Source: Allantophomopsis cytisporea (lineage: Eukaryota > Ascomycota > Leotiomycetes > Phacidiales > Phacidiaceae). From it: a stretch of DNA of 64,000 nucleotides. Below, in pieces: positions 23,538 through 33,864 of the stretch. A program made the translations under genes and the position numbers. Every line of letters begins with the position of its first letter. The stretch's first letter is position 1. The stretch covers positions 62,001-126,000 of the forward strand of contig CP103026.1 of NCBI GenBank assembly GCA_024752435.1, written 5' to 3'. The notes under the pieces are model-generated. The model saw nothing but the letters and a program-made list of their open reading frames with translations, was not told where the DNA came from and ran no database searches.

Positions 23538-26016
23538 CGTCGTTGAGGTTGCAAAGTCTTGTTTGGCGTTGAGCTCCACCGTCTTTTCAATGAAACAAAT
23601 TCAACTGATTCCAAATCGCAATGTTTCGGATACCGAGGTCGATGAGAAGCCTTTGATTTTGTATATCAAAACTAGTCGTGCAACGATTCAGTTCTGAGTA
23701 ATATAAGTGCCTGGCGATTATGAACGAATGATTGTGAATGGCAGTATTCGTCGAAAATGTCGTAAAAGTATCAGACTCCAGAGTCAATGATGGCGAAAAA
23801 AATGGTTGACTTGAAAAATACACTCCACCGATGAGATAGATGCAGAGTTTTGCTTGACGCCGCAAAGTGGAATGGATTGTTCAAAAGAATGAGAAGGTAG
23901 GATTTAGGCGTGTATTGAGAAATGTAGCCGCCGACCAAAAGTATGAGAACTTCAGATGAGAAAGGAAACCAGAAAGTAGAAACCAAAAAACAGAGCTGAA
24001 GGAGACGAATGATATATTAAAGAGTGGTACCCACATTTCTCAGAGTTTCCCTTGTATTCAACTCCTACTTGGCTTACGACGCGTATACACCCCGTGCTTC
24101 CAACCTTGGTGTGAAATGTACAGTAGCAATCGCATCAGTTGCTGCACTCAGTCAGAATAATCCGCTCCGGTGCATTTCTGTTTGTGGTTTCGCATCTTGT
24201 CAAGCCTCATCGATAGCTAGGAGAGAGCGCATATGGCCCCTGTCAATCAATGCGAAACGACGGAAGGCCGTGCCAGTAAGACTACGCATATGTGGTACGA
24301 AGAGAACCTCTGCGCTGACGGTGACCTCACAAATGTTTCCCATCCTGCTGTTCCTCGGGTTCAAATGGACTTTCAATGATCTCGTTGGATAATTGCTGTG
24401 CGTGGTGTGGTTGTGATGTGCGCAAGGGCTTACACCAATTGTCAGCTTCACATACACAATGCAGCCTGAACATCATCCTCTTTGGAAGGATTCCCAGCAC
24501 ATCCTTCGTGTAAAATCTCGAGCACCATGAAGATGGCCACCAGGTTGGTAGTGTACGGAGGTCTTGTACAGTTGATAGCGTTTCAGGAGCTGGTCCATAT
24601 GCATATGGGGCCCATGATATTGCTGAGCCGAGCGGTGCAGCTTCCTTTGCGCTCTGTCTGGCCGCTCGCAATGAATGGCAAGAGACCGAGGCTGCAAGCC
24701 AACTTTTCCCAACTCGTTCGATTTTGTTTGCTGAGCTTTGACTATCAGCCGTAGGCATTTCAGTCCGCCACAACAAGGACCACGGAAAGGACCAAAATCA
24801 TCCAGATCGTGTTGCGGGGAAAATCGAATCGAGCCTCGTCTCCAAAGGTAATCGTAAGCCAATCTACTTGGAGGAGCGTTTGTCGGTCTAGGGTTCACAA
24901 ATTCCGACTTTTTCATAATTCACAATCCACAACTCGGTTGATGTTTCTCTGAGTAAACATCTTTTAGATAATGATGTACAACAGTCACACACTACATGTA
25001 GAAGCGTTCAAAGCAAGGTTGATAGGTACCGTGCAATGAGAAATAATAAGCAGTTATACCTCCCTTACTGCTTTGCTATGATTCAATAACGATCTCTCAT
25101 TTTTGTTTTGTTTCCTTTTGCTTACGTTCGATTAAGTTATGGCATCTGCAATCTTCGGTTGAGCGCCAAGAAATATTTCTGTATCATGAAACTCGTTGTA
25201 TATTAATTCATGGAACGAGTACGTGGCAAATCAGGTCTAACCTCAACACTGTAAATGAAATCATCACGGCACCTCATGTGCACTTTTCATAGACCTCCTA
25301 CTCAAGATTGTCATCTGAGTATCTCCAGCTATGAATAGCGTCACATCCGAGACTATTACCGGATCTGTAAGAATTCTTGCAAGGTCATATATTGGCGGAA
25401 GGGTAAAAACAAGGGAATTTATATCAGCAATATGAAATGAGACAATACTTCAAAATTGAGGGAGACAGACGGACATAAGATACACAACTGAATTGAGAGC
25501 CCGAGATCCGTTCAAGCAGATCTGAATTCAATTGTCTTCTAGTGACGCCGAGGATATTTATTAACCTTCGAAATTATTCCGGCGCTATCAAGTGCGATTG
25601 TATGGTCCTTGATGCTTTGACGCTCATTAAAAAGACCTGGAAATACCTAGATGTCTCAGAGCTTCATAGACATATTAGAGCAATCGGCCATTTGTCTGGT
25701 AGTTTGGTTCTCGGGTTCACGTATATCCTGGACCACCTTCATGATCCCCGATCTCAAGGTAAGGAGAACATATAAGAAGATCTTTTCACAGCTGAGATGC
25801 ATTGCAGGTCAAGCATCATTGAACAGTGAGTTCGAAGACAAGTTGAATATCGAAGTCATCTGTATTCTAACTACACGGTATTGAGAATGCTGCAAAATCT
25901 GATGTGGAGTGCTAAGAAAAAGTTCAAACGATCAACAGGGCATTAGAAAGACTTCTAAACCTTCCTCGACCGACCGGTTTACGACATCAAGTGACCCGTT
26001 CTCATTGTCATAGCAA
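23538..26016. other. Intergenic, no supported gene
   Basis: 2.5 kb. Overlapping open frames on the minus strand between 24327 and 24916 have moderate length but no family motif, and two frames compete. A short plus-strand frame at 25542-25775 is isolated. I see no gene I can defend. Confidence 0.5.
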
Positions 26017-26961
26017 TCAATCTTCTACCAGAACTCTGACAATTTCCCGTCTTCCCCAAACTCTCGAATTCCTCTCGAGGTCCGAGCCAAATAGCCCATG
26101 TGCCCTCTGGCTCCTTCTACCGACGTTTCTCGGATCCACATATAAAATCTCTGAGCCGAACGTCCTCCGATCTTGGTATAGACGTGGGATCTCAGATGTC
26201 CTCCTATCCCATACTCGTCTGTCATATATCTGTCCGTCACCATAGGTGTAACAGTGCGCATCTGTATTGGCCTCTCTTTCAGATCTGGAAAAATCTCGCG
26301 TGTAGTCGCGCTGCCTCTCTCTACTCCGAGAGCTTCGTCTACTTTCAATTTCCCTTTTTCCCAAAATATCCTCGATGAGTGTTTTCGACTTCTCCTTGTT
26401 CATTTCCTCTCGATCACGCTCTTGAATTAAACTCTTCAGCCTGTTAACCTCTTCCACGTTCCTTTTGAAGAGTTCCATGTCCCTCTTTGCTTGTTCGTCT
26501 CTTTCCCTTCTTTCAATCCTATCCAACATTCGTTGCCACACCTCTTGTTCTTTCTGCCAGCTGGACTGGTAATCCATCCCACTAGATTGGTAGCTGCGAT
26601 TCGAGGTAGTACTGTTGAATGCAAGTGGCTGAGGTGGTTGTAGCTGATCTTGTACCAAGGGAACACGGAATGCACATTGCTGTTGAGCCATTTGATATTG
26701 TGAGTCGGACTGGAGATGCGCTCGTTGGTGTTGGCATTGCGGGATCTGAACTTGTGGTGGAGGAGAAGAACGATAAATATCGGTTTGAACTAAAGGTCTT
26801 GCGCCAATGACATTTGGGGAACGGGATGGTGTTGAGTTCCCAGAAACTGATACTACTCGTGCTTGGTAACATCGTTCTTGACCTGATTCTGGCTGCGAGT
26901 ATATGTAGCTACTGCTTCGGTTTGAGGAGCGACGCTTGGGCTTGGGAGATATCAGGCACAT
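26017..26961 (-). CDS. Hypothetical coiled-coil protein
   Basis: A 314-residue frame begins at the ATG at 26961. The N-terminal third is Ser/Pro/Gln-rich and probably disordered. Residues about 130-215 are highly charged with Glu/Arg/Lys heptads (for example ERRERDEQAKRDMELFKRN), which predicts a coiled coil. The C-terminal third is Arg/Asp-rich with RRSSRSRERQRDY. No enzyme motif, signal peptide or membrane helix is seen. The length and composition favour a real gene over chance, but I do not recognise it. Arg/Ser stretches suggest a nuclear or RNA-related role, which is only a guess. A 5' exon upstream cannot be excluded. Confidence 0.6.
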   Translation of the reverse strand: MCLISPKPKRRSSNRSSSYIYSQPESGQERCYQARVVSVSGNSTPSRSPNVIGARPLVQTDIYRSSPPPQVQIPQCQHQRAHLQSDSQYQMAQQQCAFRVPLVQDQLQPPQPLAFNSTTSNRSYQSSGMDYQSSWQKEQEVWQRMLDRIERRERDEQAKRDMELFKRNVEEVNRLKSLIQERDREEMNKEKSKTLIEDILGKREIESRRSSRSRERQRDYTRDFSRSEREANTDAHCYTYGDGQIYDRRVWDRRTSEIPRLYQDRRTFGSEILYVDPRNVGRRSQRAHGLFGSDLERNSRVWGRREIVRVLVED

Positions 26962-27305
26962 GGTCAGATACTGAACTAGTGCAGCAGCACGTATTTCAAA
27001 TGATAGTAATGGATGAGAAGTTGGTAAGGTATTTGTATGCTTCTCTGACCTTTCCTATAGCTCTAATCCAGCCTTAGCAGATTCGGAATGATGGAGTTCA
27101 ATGAAAGGACTGAGATGCGTGAGTCAATTCAAGAAATTTCATTGTCAATGCTTTCACTGTTTCAGACGTGCCAAACTAACAACAGATAGACCAATTTAGG
27201 TGTCTATCAGTGATCATTATACCTCTCATCATCTTATGTATGATTCCGACAGGACAGCTTCCAGTGCCAACGTTCAGCTTCTTTCCGTTTCTTTCGTTTA
27301 TTTCA
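26962..27305. other. Intergenic, short
   Basis: 344 bp between the coiled-coil gene start and the lyase 3' end. Nothing distinct is seen. Confidence 0.6.
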
Positions 27306-27314
27306 TCACAACTT
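27306..27314 (-). other. PTS1 signal (AKL) plus stop, last exon of the lyase
   Basis: The last codons are AAG TTG TGA, preceded by GCA at 27315-27317, so the spliced protein ends AKL. This is a known functional variant of the SKL signal recognised by Pex5. Confidence 0.75.
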
Positions 27315-29143
27315 TGCCTCCTTCTTTGTTTTCCTTGAATTGTTTTGCCATGCGAATTCCTGAAAGCTATTAGTATGAGCCACATGTTGTGTTATGGATA
27401 GCAACTTACCAGTTTCTTTGCTTGACCAGCTTCAATTATAACATTGACAACAACCGGTACTGTGGACTTGAATCCCTCTTCGGTCGCCTTAGCAAGCTCT
27501 TCTGGTGTTCGCACCAAGAAACCCTTCCCACCACACATTTCAGCCATTTTCTCATATCCCACCTCCCAACCCAAGCTTGTACTACGCAGTCCTCCTTTCG
27601 AAGCACCATCTTTGCTCTTTTGTTGTAACTTCAACCACTCATCAGAATCTGTCGAATCCCCATGATAAACTCCTCCATTATTCACCACAAAAATAAGTAC
27701 ATCCATTCCATAACGAGCCATGGTCTCAACTTCAGGCATTGAGAATCCAAACGCGGAATCTCCCTCTAAACATACAATTTTCTTGTGCCCCAATTTGCCG
27801 GCCTTGCCTTCCGGATTTGGGAGATTGTACGCAGCATAAGCAGCTATGGCATAACCCAGACCTACACCCATCGTGGCATATGTTCCAGCATCAAGACGTA
27901 ATCGAGGATGTTCAACGGCAAACACACTTCGAGATATATCCATGGTATTTGCGCCTTCAGAAACATAAACAACACCACCATCTTCTGGCGGAGATAGCCT
28001 TTGCAGAGTCTCTTTGATAACATTAAAGGTTCGACCATAAGTCATCGGAATTTTGTCAACACTTGCAGACTTAGCGGCATTGGCTTCATTCTTTTTGGTG
28101 CTTGTGGCAAGAGCGTTCATATACTCTGAATTTATATCGTACCTCCAACCTTGAAGGGCTGATATCAGTTGTTTACTGACAATTCCAATGTCCCCAACAA
28201 GTGCGAGTTCAGCATCGCCATTATTCTTTCCAAGCTCCTCTGCAGATAAATCGACCTGAATCAACTTCGCTTCAGGATTCCACTTTGGTTCTTCACCGAA
28301 GTGCAGAATCCAGTTCAACCTAGCACCAAGGATCAGAACAACATCGGCGCCTTTGAGGGCGGTCGATCGAGCTGAAGCGGTATTCAAAGGATGGGAATCC
28401 GGCAAGACTCCTTTGCCCATAGGTGTTGGCAAAAAGGGGACGGATGTATCATCAATCAAGCGTCGAATCGTGTCTTCAGCTTGCGAATATGCTGCGCCTT
28501 TCCCAATGACCACCAACGGTGCTTTGGCATATTGTAAAAGCTTAGCAACAGCCCGGACCTTATCCGGATCTGCCGCCGCACGAGGTGGTGTTGGCACAAT
28601 TTTGGTTGCACTGCTTTCACTATCCCCTTGTATGACATCTGCAGGTAAATCTATGAATCCTGTTCCTCCCCTCCCATACCACGACGTCCTGTACGCATTT
28701 GTGATCGATTGTGGGATTGAGTCGAGCGTGGTGCGGATCGCGATCTTTGTATGTGGAGCAAGCAGCGATATGGCATCGAGTTCCTGAAAAGCTCCCTTCG
28801 TGACCATGTGAGTTTCGCTGGACCCGGCAAGTAGAAGAAGAGGAAACGCGTTTGCATCAGAATTGCCAATTCCAGCCATTGCGTGCAAGACTCCTGGTCC
28901 TCCAACGACGAGGCACACCCCAGGTCTACCAGTCAAATATCCATAAGCTGTGGCGGCATAACTTGCAGCTTGCTCGTTTCGAAAAGCTATGAATCGAATG
29001 CCCAAAGCAATAGCTTCTTCCGCGATTTGGACGACTGGAATCCCGACGAGGCCGAAGATGACTTTGACTCCAAGCTCGTGGAGAGCCTGAGCAATTAGTT
29101 TAGCTCCTGATGATTCCGTCATATCTGTTGAGATCTGTTTCAT
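27306..29143 (-). CDS. 2-hydroxyacyl-CoA lyase / oxalyl-CoA decarboxylase family, peroxisomal
   Basis: Exons 29143-27410 and 27359-27306 join across a 50-nt GTAAGT...CAG intron to give 595 residues. The ThDP-enzyme order is intact: an N-terminal pyrimidine-binding domain with FRNEQAASYAATAYG (Glu57), a central domain, and a C-terminal diphosphate-binding motif starting GDSAFGFSMPEVETMARYG (461 on) and ending in NN (488-489). The family either cleaves 2-hydroxy fatty acyl-CoA to an aldehyde plus formyl-CoA in alpha-oxidation, or decarboxylates oxalyl-CoA. Sequence alone does not settle which. The protein ends in AKL, a peroxisomal PTS1, encoded by the 54-nt last exon. If that intron is retained, the protein ends in AKKLVSCYP without a PTS1. 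Met8 (29122) is an alternative start. Confidence 0.93.
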
Positions 29144-29806
29144 GAAAGATTAGAAAATTAACAACAACAAAGGCTCATGTTCCCACACCAAGACTTTCCT
29201 CACCCTACGTATGTACATGCACAACACCGTCTGGTCGTGCATACATCATCAAGCCTCGGTAAGATGGGACTGGTGGACGCTACGATGTACAAGCAATGGT
29301 GCAATAGTGGAATGATTGGTATTGGTCTTTGCTGGGGGGAGCCACCCCGGGATGGGGCTGTCATGACGGTACTCCGCGTCGGTAGAGAACTGATACAGGC
29401 CGATAAGCGCTATTATTAGTACACAGTACCTGCCATCATCCCCACAATGCCGAAGAGGTGAGGTGAGGAGAGGTGAGTTATTGTGGTGCTGTATTCTATG
29501 CATCGACAACCTGGTCAAGCACTACATACTGGAATGCATTTTAAAGTTACGGAGACCCTTGCTCAGAAATTGCCCTCAATTTCGATCATTCTTAGAGCTT
29601 CATAATGCAATCTTATATGTCGTTGGATCAATTCTAATACACTACGTCGAAAGGGGTGAGTCTAAATTATATAACTCTGAAACATTCAGAGCGGGACAGT
29701 TATTCTAAGTGTCCCCAACGCATTGACTATCTACAGCTCAGCTACCTCTCCTTCTCTCAAATACAGTAACGCGACAACCTCCAATACTGCACACGACGTG
29801 ATCATA
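29144..29806. promoter_or_regulatory. Bidirectional promoter between the lyase and the glutaredoxin-fold gene
   Basis: 663 bp separate two divergent starts. A CCTCGG core lies at 29254-29259, about 110 bp upstream of the lyase start, and a GAGGTGAG-rich stretch lies near 29457-29476. Confidence 0.5.
29254..29259 (+). promoter_or_regulatory. Possible FarA/FarB-type CCTCGG element
   Basis: The six-base core bound by Aspergillus fatty-acid regulators occurs close upstream of the peroxisomal lyase start. The match is short and may be chance. Confidence 0.35.
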
Positions 29807-30854
29807 ATGGCCGCTTCGACTAATCCAACATCCTACTCCGACGATGACCCCTCGCTCTACGTCTTCACGTCTCTAACGGCTGGCTCATCGCACATTGTCA
29901 CTGCCACATCGCGCCTCGAAACCATCCTCAAAGCAAACCGAATTCCTTTTAAAGCCATTGATGTCGCCACAGACGAGAAAGCACGCAGACTTTGGGGTAA
30001 AAGATCGGGAAAGGATGAGGGGGGCAGACTTAGAAAGCTGCCTGGATTAGTACAGGATGAAATGGTCGTGGGTGTACGTTGCTGCGTCTGACCACCTCGT
30101 TATCTAGGAGCGCTGACGACTGTAGGATCTCGTCGAAGTTGAAGACTGGAACGAATATGGCGAACTCAAACAACACGTTAAGATCGTTGGGAACTCGAAC
30201 CTTGTCAAAGCACCCATCAAGAAGAAGACAGGCGAGAAGAAGAAGCCAACTGCTAAACCAGCAACTACAGCTACTGAACTCGCAAAAAATACTGCTAGCA
30301 GCATCTCTGAAGCTGTACCGACAGCAATCTCAATGGTTATGCGCCAGGCGGGAGAGCAAGCAGCTCAAGCAGCTCAAACTGCGAAAGATCTGAAAACTAC
30401 GGTTGTCAAAACTCTCGATACAAAAGAGCCAGCTGCACCGACAGCGCCAACAGCAGCAGCTACCTTTGTTCCACAACCCCCTTCGATACTCATAGATGCA
30501 CCAACATCTATGCAGTCCTTCACATCATCCGCATGGGATCAAGCACCAGGTGCAGCCCCTACTTCTACAATTGTGAGTGCAACCACAACTGTGAGTGCAG
30601 CATCTGTGACCGACGCGTCCGAGGACACAAAAGAAACGGTGACATGTGAACCAGAAGAGATAGAGGCACGCGAATCCATGCAGTCTCCAACGACTAGTGC
30701 TTGGAAATCGGTACCGCCAAGGGAAGAGCAGCCCTTTGAGCTACCAGTAACACAGCATCGTGGCTCTGAGGTATCAGTGGCGTCCGCGGAAGAAATCAAG
30801 AACATTGAGGCTAGTGAAGCCATCAAGGAAGAAGACGAGGAGGCGATTGGTTAG
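29807..30854 (+). CDS. Thioredoxin-fold (SH3BGR/glutaredoxin-like) protein with disordered Ala/Thr/Glu tail
   Basis: Exons 29807-30073 and 30126-30854 (GTACGT...TAG intron) give 331 residues. Residues 14-115 fit the SH3BGR-type glutaredoxin fold: LYVFTSLTAGSSHIVTATSR, an alpha-helical ETILKANRIPFKAIDVATDE, and KLPGLV as the cis-proline loop, followed by DLVEVEDWNEYGEL. The usual CxxC redox pair is absent, so thiol-disulfide activity is unlikely and a binding role is more plausible. The remainder is Lys-rich then Ala/Thr/Ser/Glu-rich, low in order, with two related segments (SMQSFTSSAWDQ and SMQSPTTSAWKS) that look like an internal repeat. It is probably cytosolic. Confidence 0.85.
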
Positions 30855-31292
30855 TGACGGGCTCTTTTTTTCTATCATTTGTACCTAGTTGTTAGCGAGA
30901 CTCTCATACATCGACAGAATTTATAAAACCGCAGTTGCGAAAGCGCAAGTCTTTTTGGAGTTGCTTCAGCAGATAGCCAACCTGTATTCGCTTCATCGTC
31001 TTCCAATACCCATTTACGCACAGTACGAAGTCTAAAATGCACTTTGGTTTTAATGTATAATACATACGTTTTAATGTATAATACAATTCTTTCTATTTAA
31101 CCACTTGGCTATCATGCTAATTACTTGACACATGCGGTGGCGAAAAAGAAAAGAAAAAAAAAAAAAGGACTGTAATGAGTTTAAAAGAATGCTTAACAAC
31201 AAGCATCGGCACCAGATTCATCTGCCGAACGCGACTTGTCGCTATTGGCAGTTCAGCTGGGAAGACTCCAAGACATAATGTGGTGATACTTA
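30855..31292. other. Intergenic between convergent genes, with small repeats
   Basis: 438 bp. It holds an 18-bp direct repeat at 31047-31085 and an A-rich tract at about 31143-31167. No gene is seen. Confidence 0.6.
31047..31085. repeat. 18-bp direct repeat, 3-bp spacer
   Basis: Two copies of GTTTTAATGTATAATACA at 31047-31064 and 31068-31085, period 21 bp. Confidence 0.9.
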
Positions 31293-32007
31293 CTACCTAG
31301 TTGGCTGTACAATATCTCCCTGAAAAACTGCTGATCCTACGAATGCCCCCAGAAGTATACAAAGGATCACAAAGCCTGAGTTAAGTGTTAGCATGTTGTA
31401 ATCATACCCTAATGAACCACTTACCATTGAAATACATTGCCATGAGCATAACGCAGTAGCTCACACCAAATTGCAGCATAAACAGAGCACTTCGTAGACA
31501 ACTGTACAACATCGTGATATCTAGCTTAAATTTGGGCCGTGGTAGCTCAAGTGTCATCCTAGATCCAATCAACGGACAGGAAGCGATGATGTCTTCCTCA
31601 CACTGAACATCGTCATCATCTTCTTTTGTCTCTTTCAAATCACTTCCGGATCTCTGCTGTTGAAATGCAGATCTGTCTCGCAAGTACAGATCGAACGATC
31701 GCTGTAGCCTCCGTAGGAACTCAAGTGATAACACGAGTAGGAAGGAGGCGAAGCAAGTCACGAAAAACTCTGCATGAGATCTTACATGCCAACTCGTTGA
31801 GAGGAAACACGAGTCGATTGTGTGCCAGTTGAAAAACATCTTTATGAGGCGTTAGTGAAGAATGTTCCGTCGGCTGTTGGAAGTGCTTACTGATGCTTTA
31901 CAGCCTCTTGTACCCCCCATCGACATTGAAGATGGCATTCCAGCAGCTGCTGAAGCTGTCGGTACCGCCTCCACTATACCAGAAGTTGATCTCGGCATGT
32001 CCATCAT
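31293..32007 (-). CDS. Ctr-family copper transporter
   Basis: Exons 32007-31891, 31839-31425 and 31375-31293 join in frame to 204 residues. The N-terminus holds Met-rich copper-collecting motifs (MMDMP, MPSSMSMGG), followed by GCKAS and the helix-1 entry MFFNWHTIDSCFLS. Helix 1 is about HAEFFVTCFASFLLVLSLEFLRR. A charged cytosolic loop with an acidic run (EDDDD) follows. Helix 2 ends in the selectivity motif MLMAM (MxxxM), then exactly 12 residues, then GAFVG (GxxxG) in helix 3, which is diagnostic for Ctr trimers. It transports Cu(I) across the plasma or vacuolar membrane; the short N-terminus resembles Ctr3/Ctr2 types. Three in-frame ATGs lie at the start, and the first follows a TAA codon. 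Confidence 0.93.
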
Positions 32008-32735
32008 TTATTTGGTCAATATCAGATACAGCTCAGGATATAAAAGCAAAATGAGATGGAGATGAAGTGGCAAATGAATTGAGTGATCGGGTATAGGAAA
32101 TCATGAAACTATTTTATATTTGTTTGTATATTGTTCTGTTGCGTTAGACTGCAGGAGGTGTCCATAGGTCATGGGTCAATAATGTCAGAAGCATGTACAA
32201 TGATGGTAATATCAGTATAATAATTACTTATGTAAGCCTTGATCTCTTAACAGGTTGTCCGAATTAACCTTCTCTTAACCTCTCAACATAACCTGCGCGA
32301 TTTGTATAATTCTGGAAGGCTGAATGCCGTGGTACCGGCACCATATCTTGCTCAAATTCGCGCTATCGGTGCAGGCGAACCGGTCAGCCCACCTCACACC
32401 TTTTCGGCACATGGCTGATACGTCTCAATGAACAATATTGAAAAAGTCTGCGAGACGAGAAGGAATTCTTTATCACTTGGTTGTTTCTCTCCTTCCTCCA
32501 TGTTCGCCGTTCTTTTCTTCCTTGGTCGTCAAGGTTGGGGATGACGTGACCAGGAAGAAATGTATCTACTTCCTTGCCAAAAAGTAAATACATCTAAAAT
32601 GATGGTAACAACGCCTATGAATGAGGTCAACTTGAACCATCAATCATAATGATCTAAACACCAGAAGGTTGTCGAAGCACATTAAGCTTAGCATCGTTCC
32701 CGTGATTTCTCAAGAGCTTCGAACTCGCCCTTCCA
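32008..32735. other. Intergenic, no supported gene
   Basis: 728 bp upstream of the copper transporter and downstream of the glycosyltransferase. No convincing Mac1/Cuf1-type copper box was found by eye. Confidence 0.55.
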
Positions 32736-33864
32736 TCAAAAAAACCTGTCCTTTCGAATATTCTCGATCTCTGCAGTCCCATTTGACAATTTGTCTGCCA
32801 CAAACACTGGGACATCGACGCCACTTCTCCTCTCCCAATAGTTCTGCCAATGGTCGGGACATTCTGCACCGGATCTATGCGAAGTCAGTACTACTCCATT
32901 CTTTAGATGACACAAAAACTTACCCGCAGCCAGCAAAATGGACCAGTAAATCTCCATCTTCAAAGTGATCTCCAAGTCCGTTGTACTCGGGATAAGAATT
33001 AATGGATTTCTGATCCACAAAGCCAGTATGATCCCTTATAATCTTATGCTCTTGCTCCATATGTAACCAGCCGTCCTGCTCTGCAAATGTCCAGTCCTGC
33101 GACGTCGCTAATGGATCTATCCACAAATCCAGCACAATATCCAGCCACTCGCTTCTTCTTACAAAGAAGCTGCCTAAGTTGATGCCCCAGTAGTCGATGG
33201 AAACAACGAAGTTAACGTTATTGGTATCATTATGCCTGGTGGTCGTGAACCCAGCATATTCATCATGCGGGAGAGGAACAGGCTTATCCATGTCGAGATG
33301 ATTCATCATACCCTCTTCCGAAAGGACTTGATCGTAGACGTTGGATGTATGATTCATGATTATGATATCCATGTCCAACCACCATATCCATTTTGCTTTG
33401 GGGTAGCGAACGAGCGCGTCTTGAAGGATGGGTATTTTGTTCCAGCACATGTTATTAAGACCCATGTTGTAACTGCTCATATCTGCCCACATATGGTCAT
33501 AGCCTGTGATTCATGTCAAAACTGCTTCATTGCCATCAGAATATATAAGAAAGGCGAACCCCATCGATGTGCATAAGATATGCGATCTTCATATACCATG
33601 TCTTTAATTCTAGGAATACTTAGAAATCCATTCTCTCCAGAGCTGGCTGTAACCATGAGTAACTCTCCAGTCTTGATATTATTTTCACCAAGGTCCGTGA
33701 TTCGAATTTTGTTGCTCGCAATATGTAATTTATAAGTTGTCTAAAAGAAGAGCAAGAGATAAGTGTTGTGCTTCTCATTGTATATTCTGACTACGTACCA
33801 ATGCTAATATCCAAATGCTTGTGAAAGCACCCAGGCAGAGAAGTTTAAATCGATCCAAAGACAT
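32736..33864 (-). CDS. GT34-family glycosyltransferase (Gma12/Mnn10 type), type II membrane protein
   Basis: Exons 33864-33799, 33740-33560, 33503-32924 and 32874-32736 join in frame to 321 residues. Residues 6-22 (FKLLCLGAFTSIWILAL) form a signal anchor. The catalytic core begins GELLMVTASSGENGF and YAHRWGYDHM. The DxD metal/nucleotide-sugar motif is WWLDMDI with Asp126 and Asp128. Later family markers are GINLGSFFVRRSEW, FAEQDGWLHM and LLVHFAGCG. Mnn10/Mnn11 extend the alpha-1,6-mannan backbone in the Golgi, while Gma12 adds galactose; sequence does not decide the donor sugar here. The second intron uses a GTTCGC donor, weaker than the others. The protein is shorter than yeast Mnn10 because its stem is short. 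Confidence 0.92.

Noticed and set aside
24327..24916. Two overlapping minus-strand frames of about 148 codons
   Set aside because: They compete for the same DNA, have no motifs, and no joint exon model was found.
25542..25884. Plus-strand frame with a helical-looking stretch (KTWKYLDVSELHRHIRA)
   Set aside because: Too short and isolated; a remnant of a larger gene is possible but cannot be supported.
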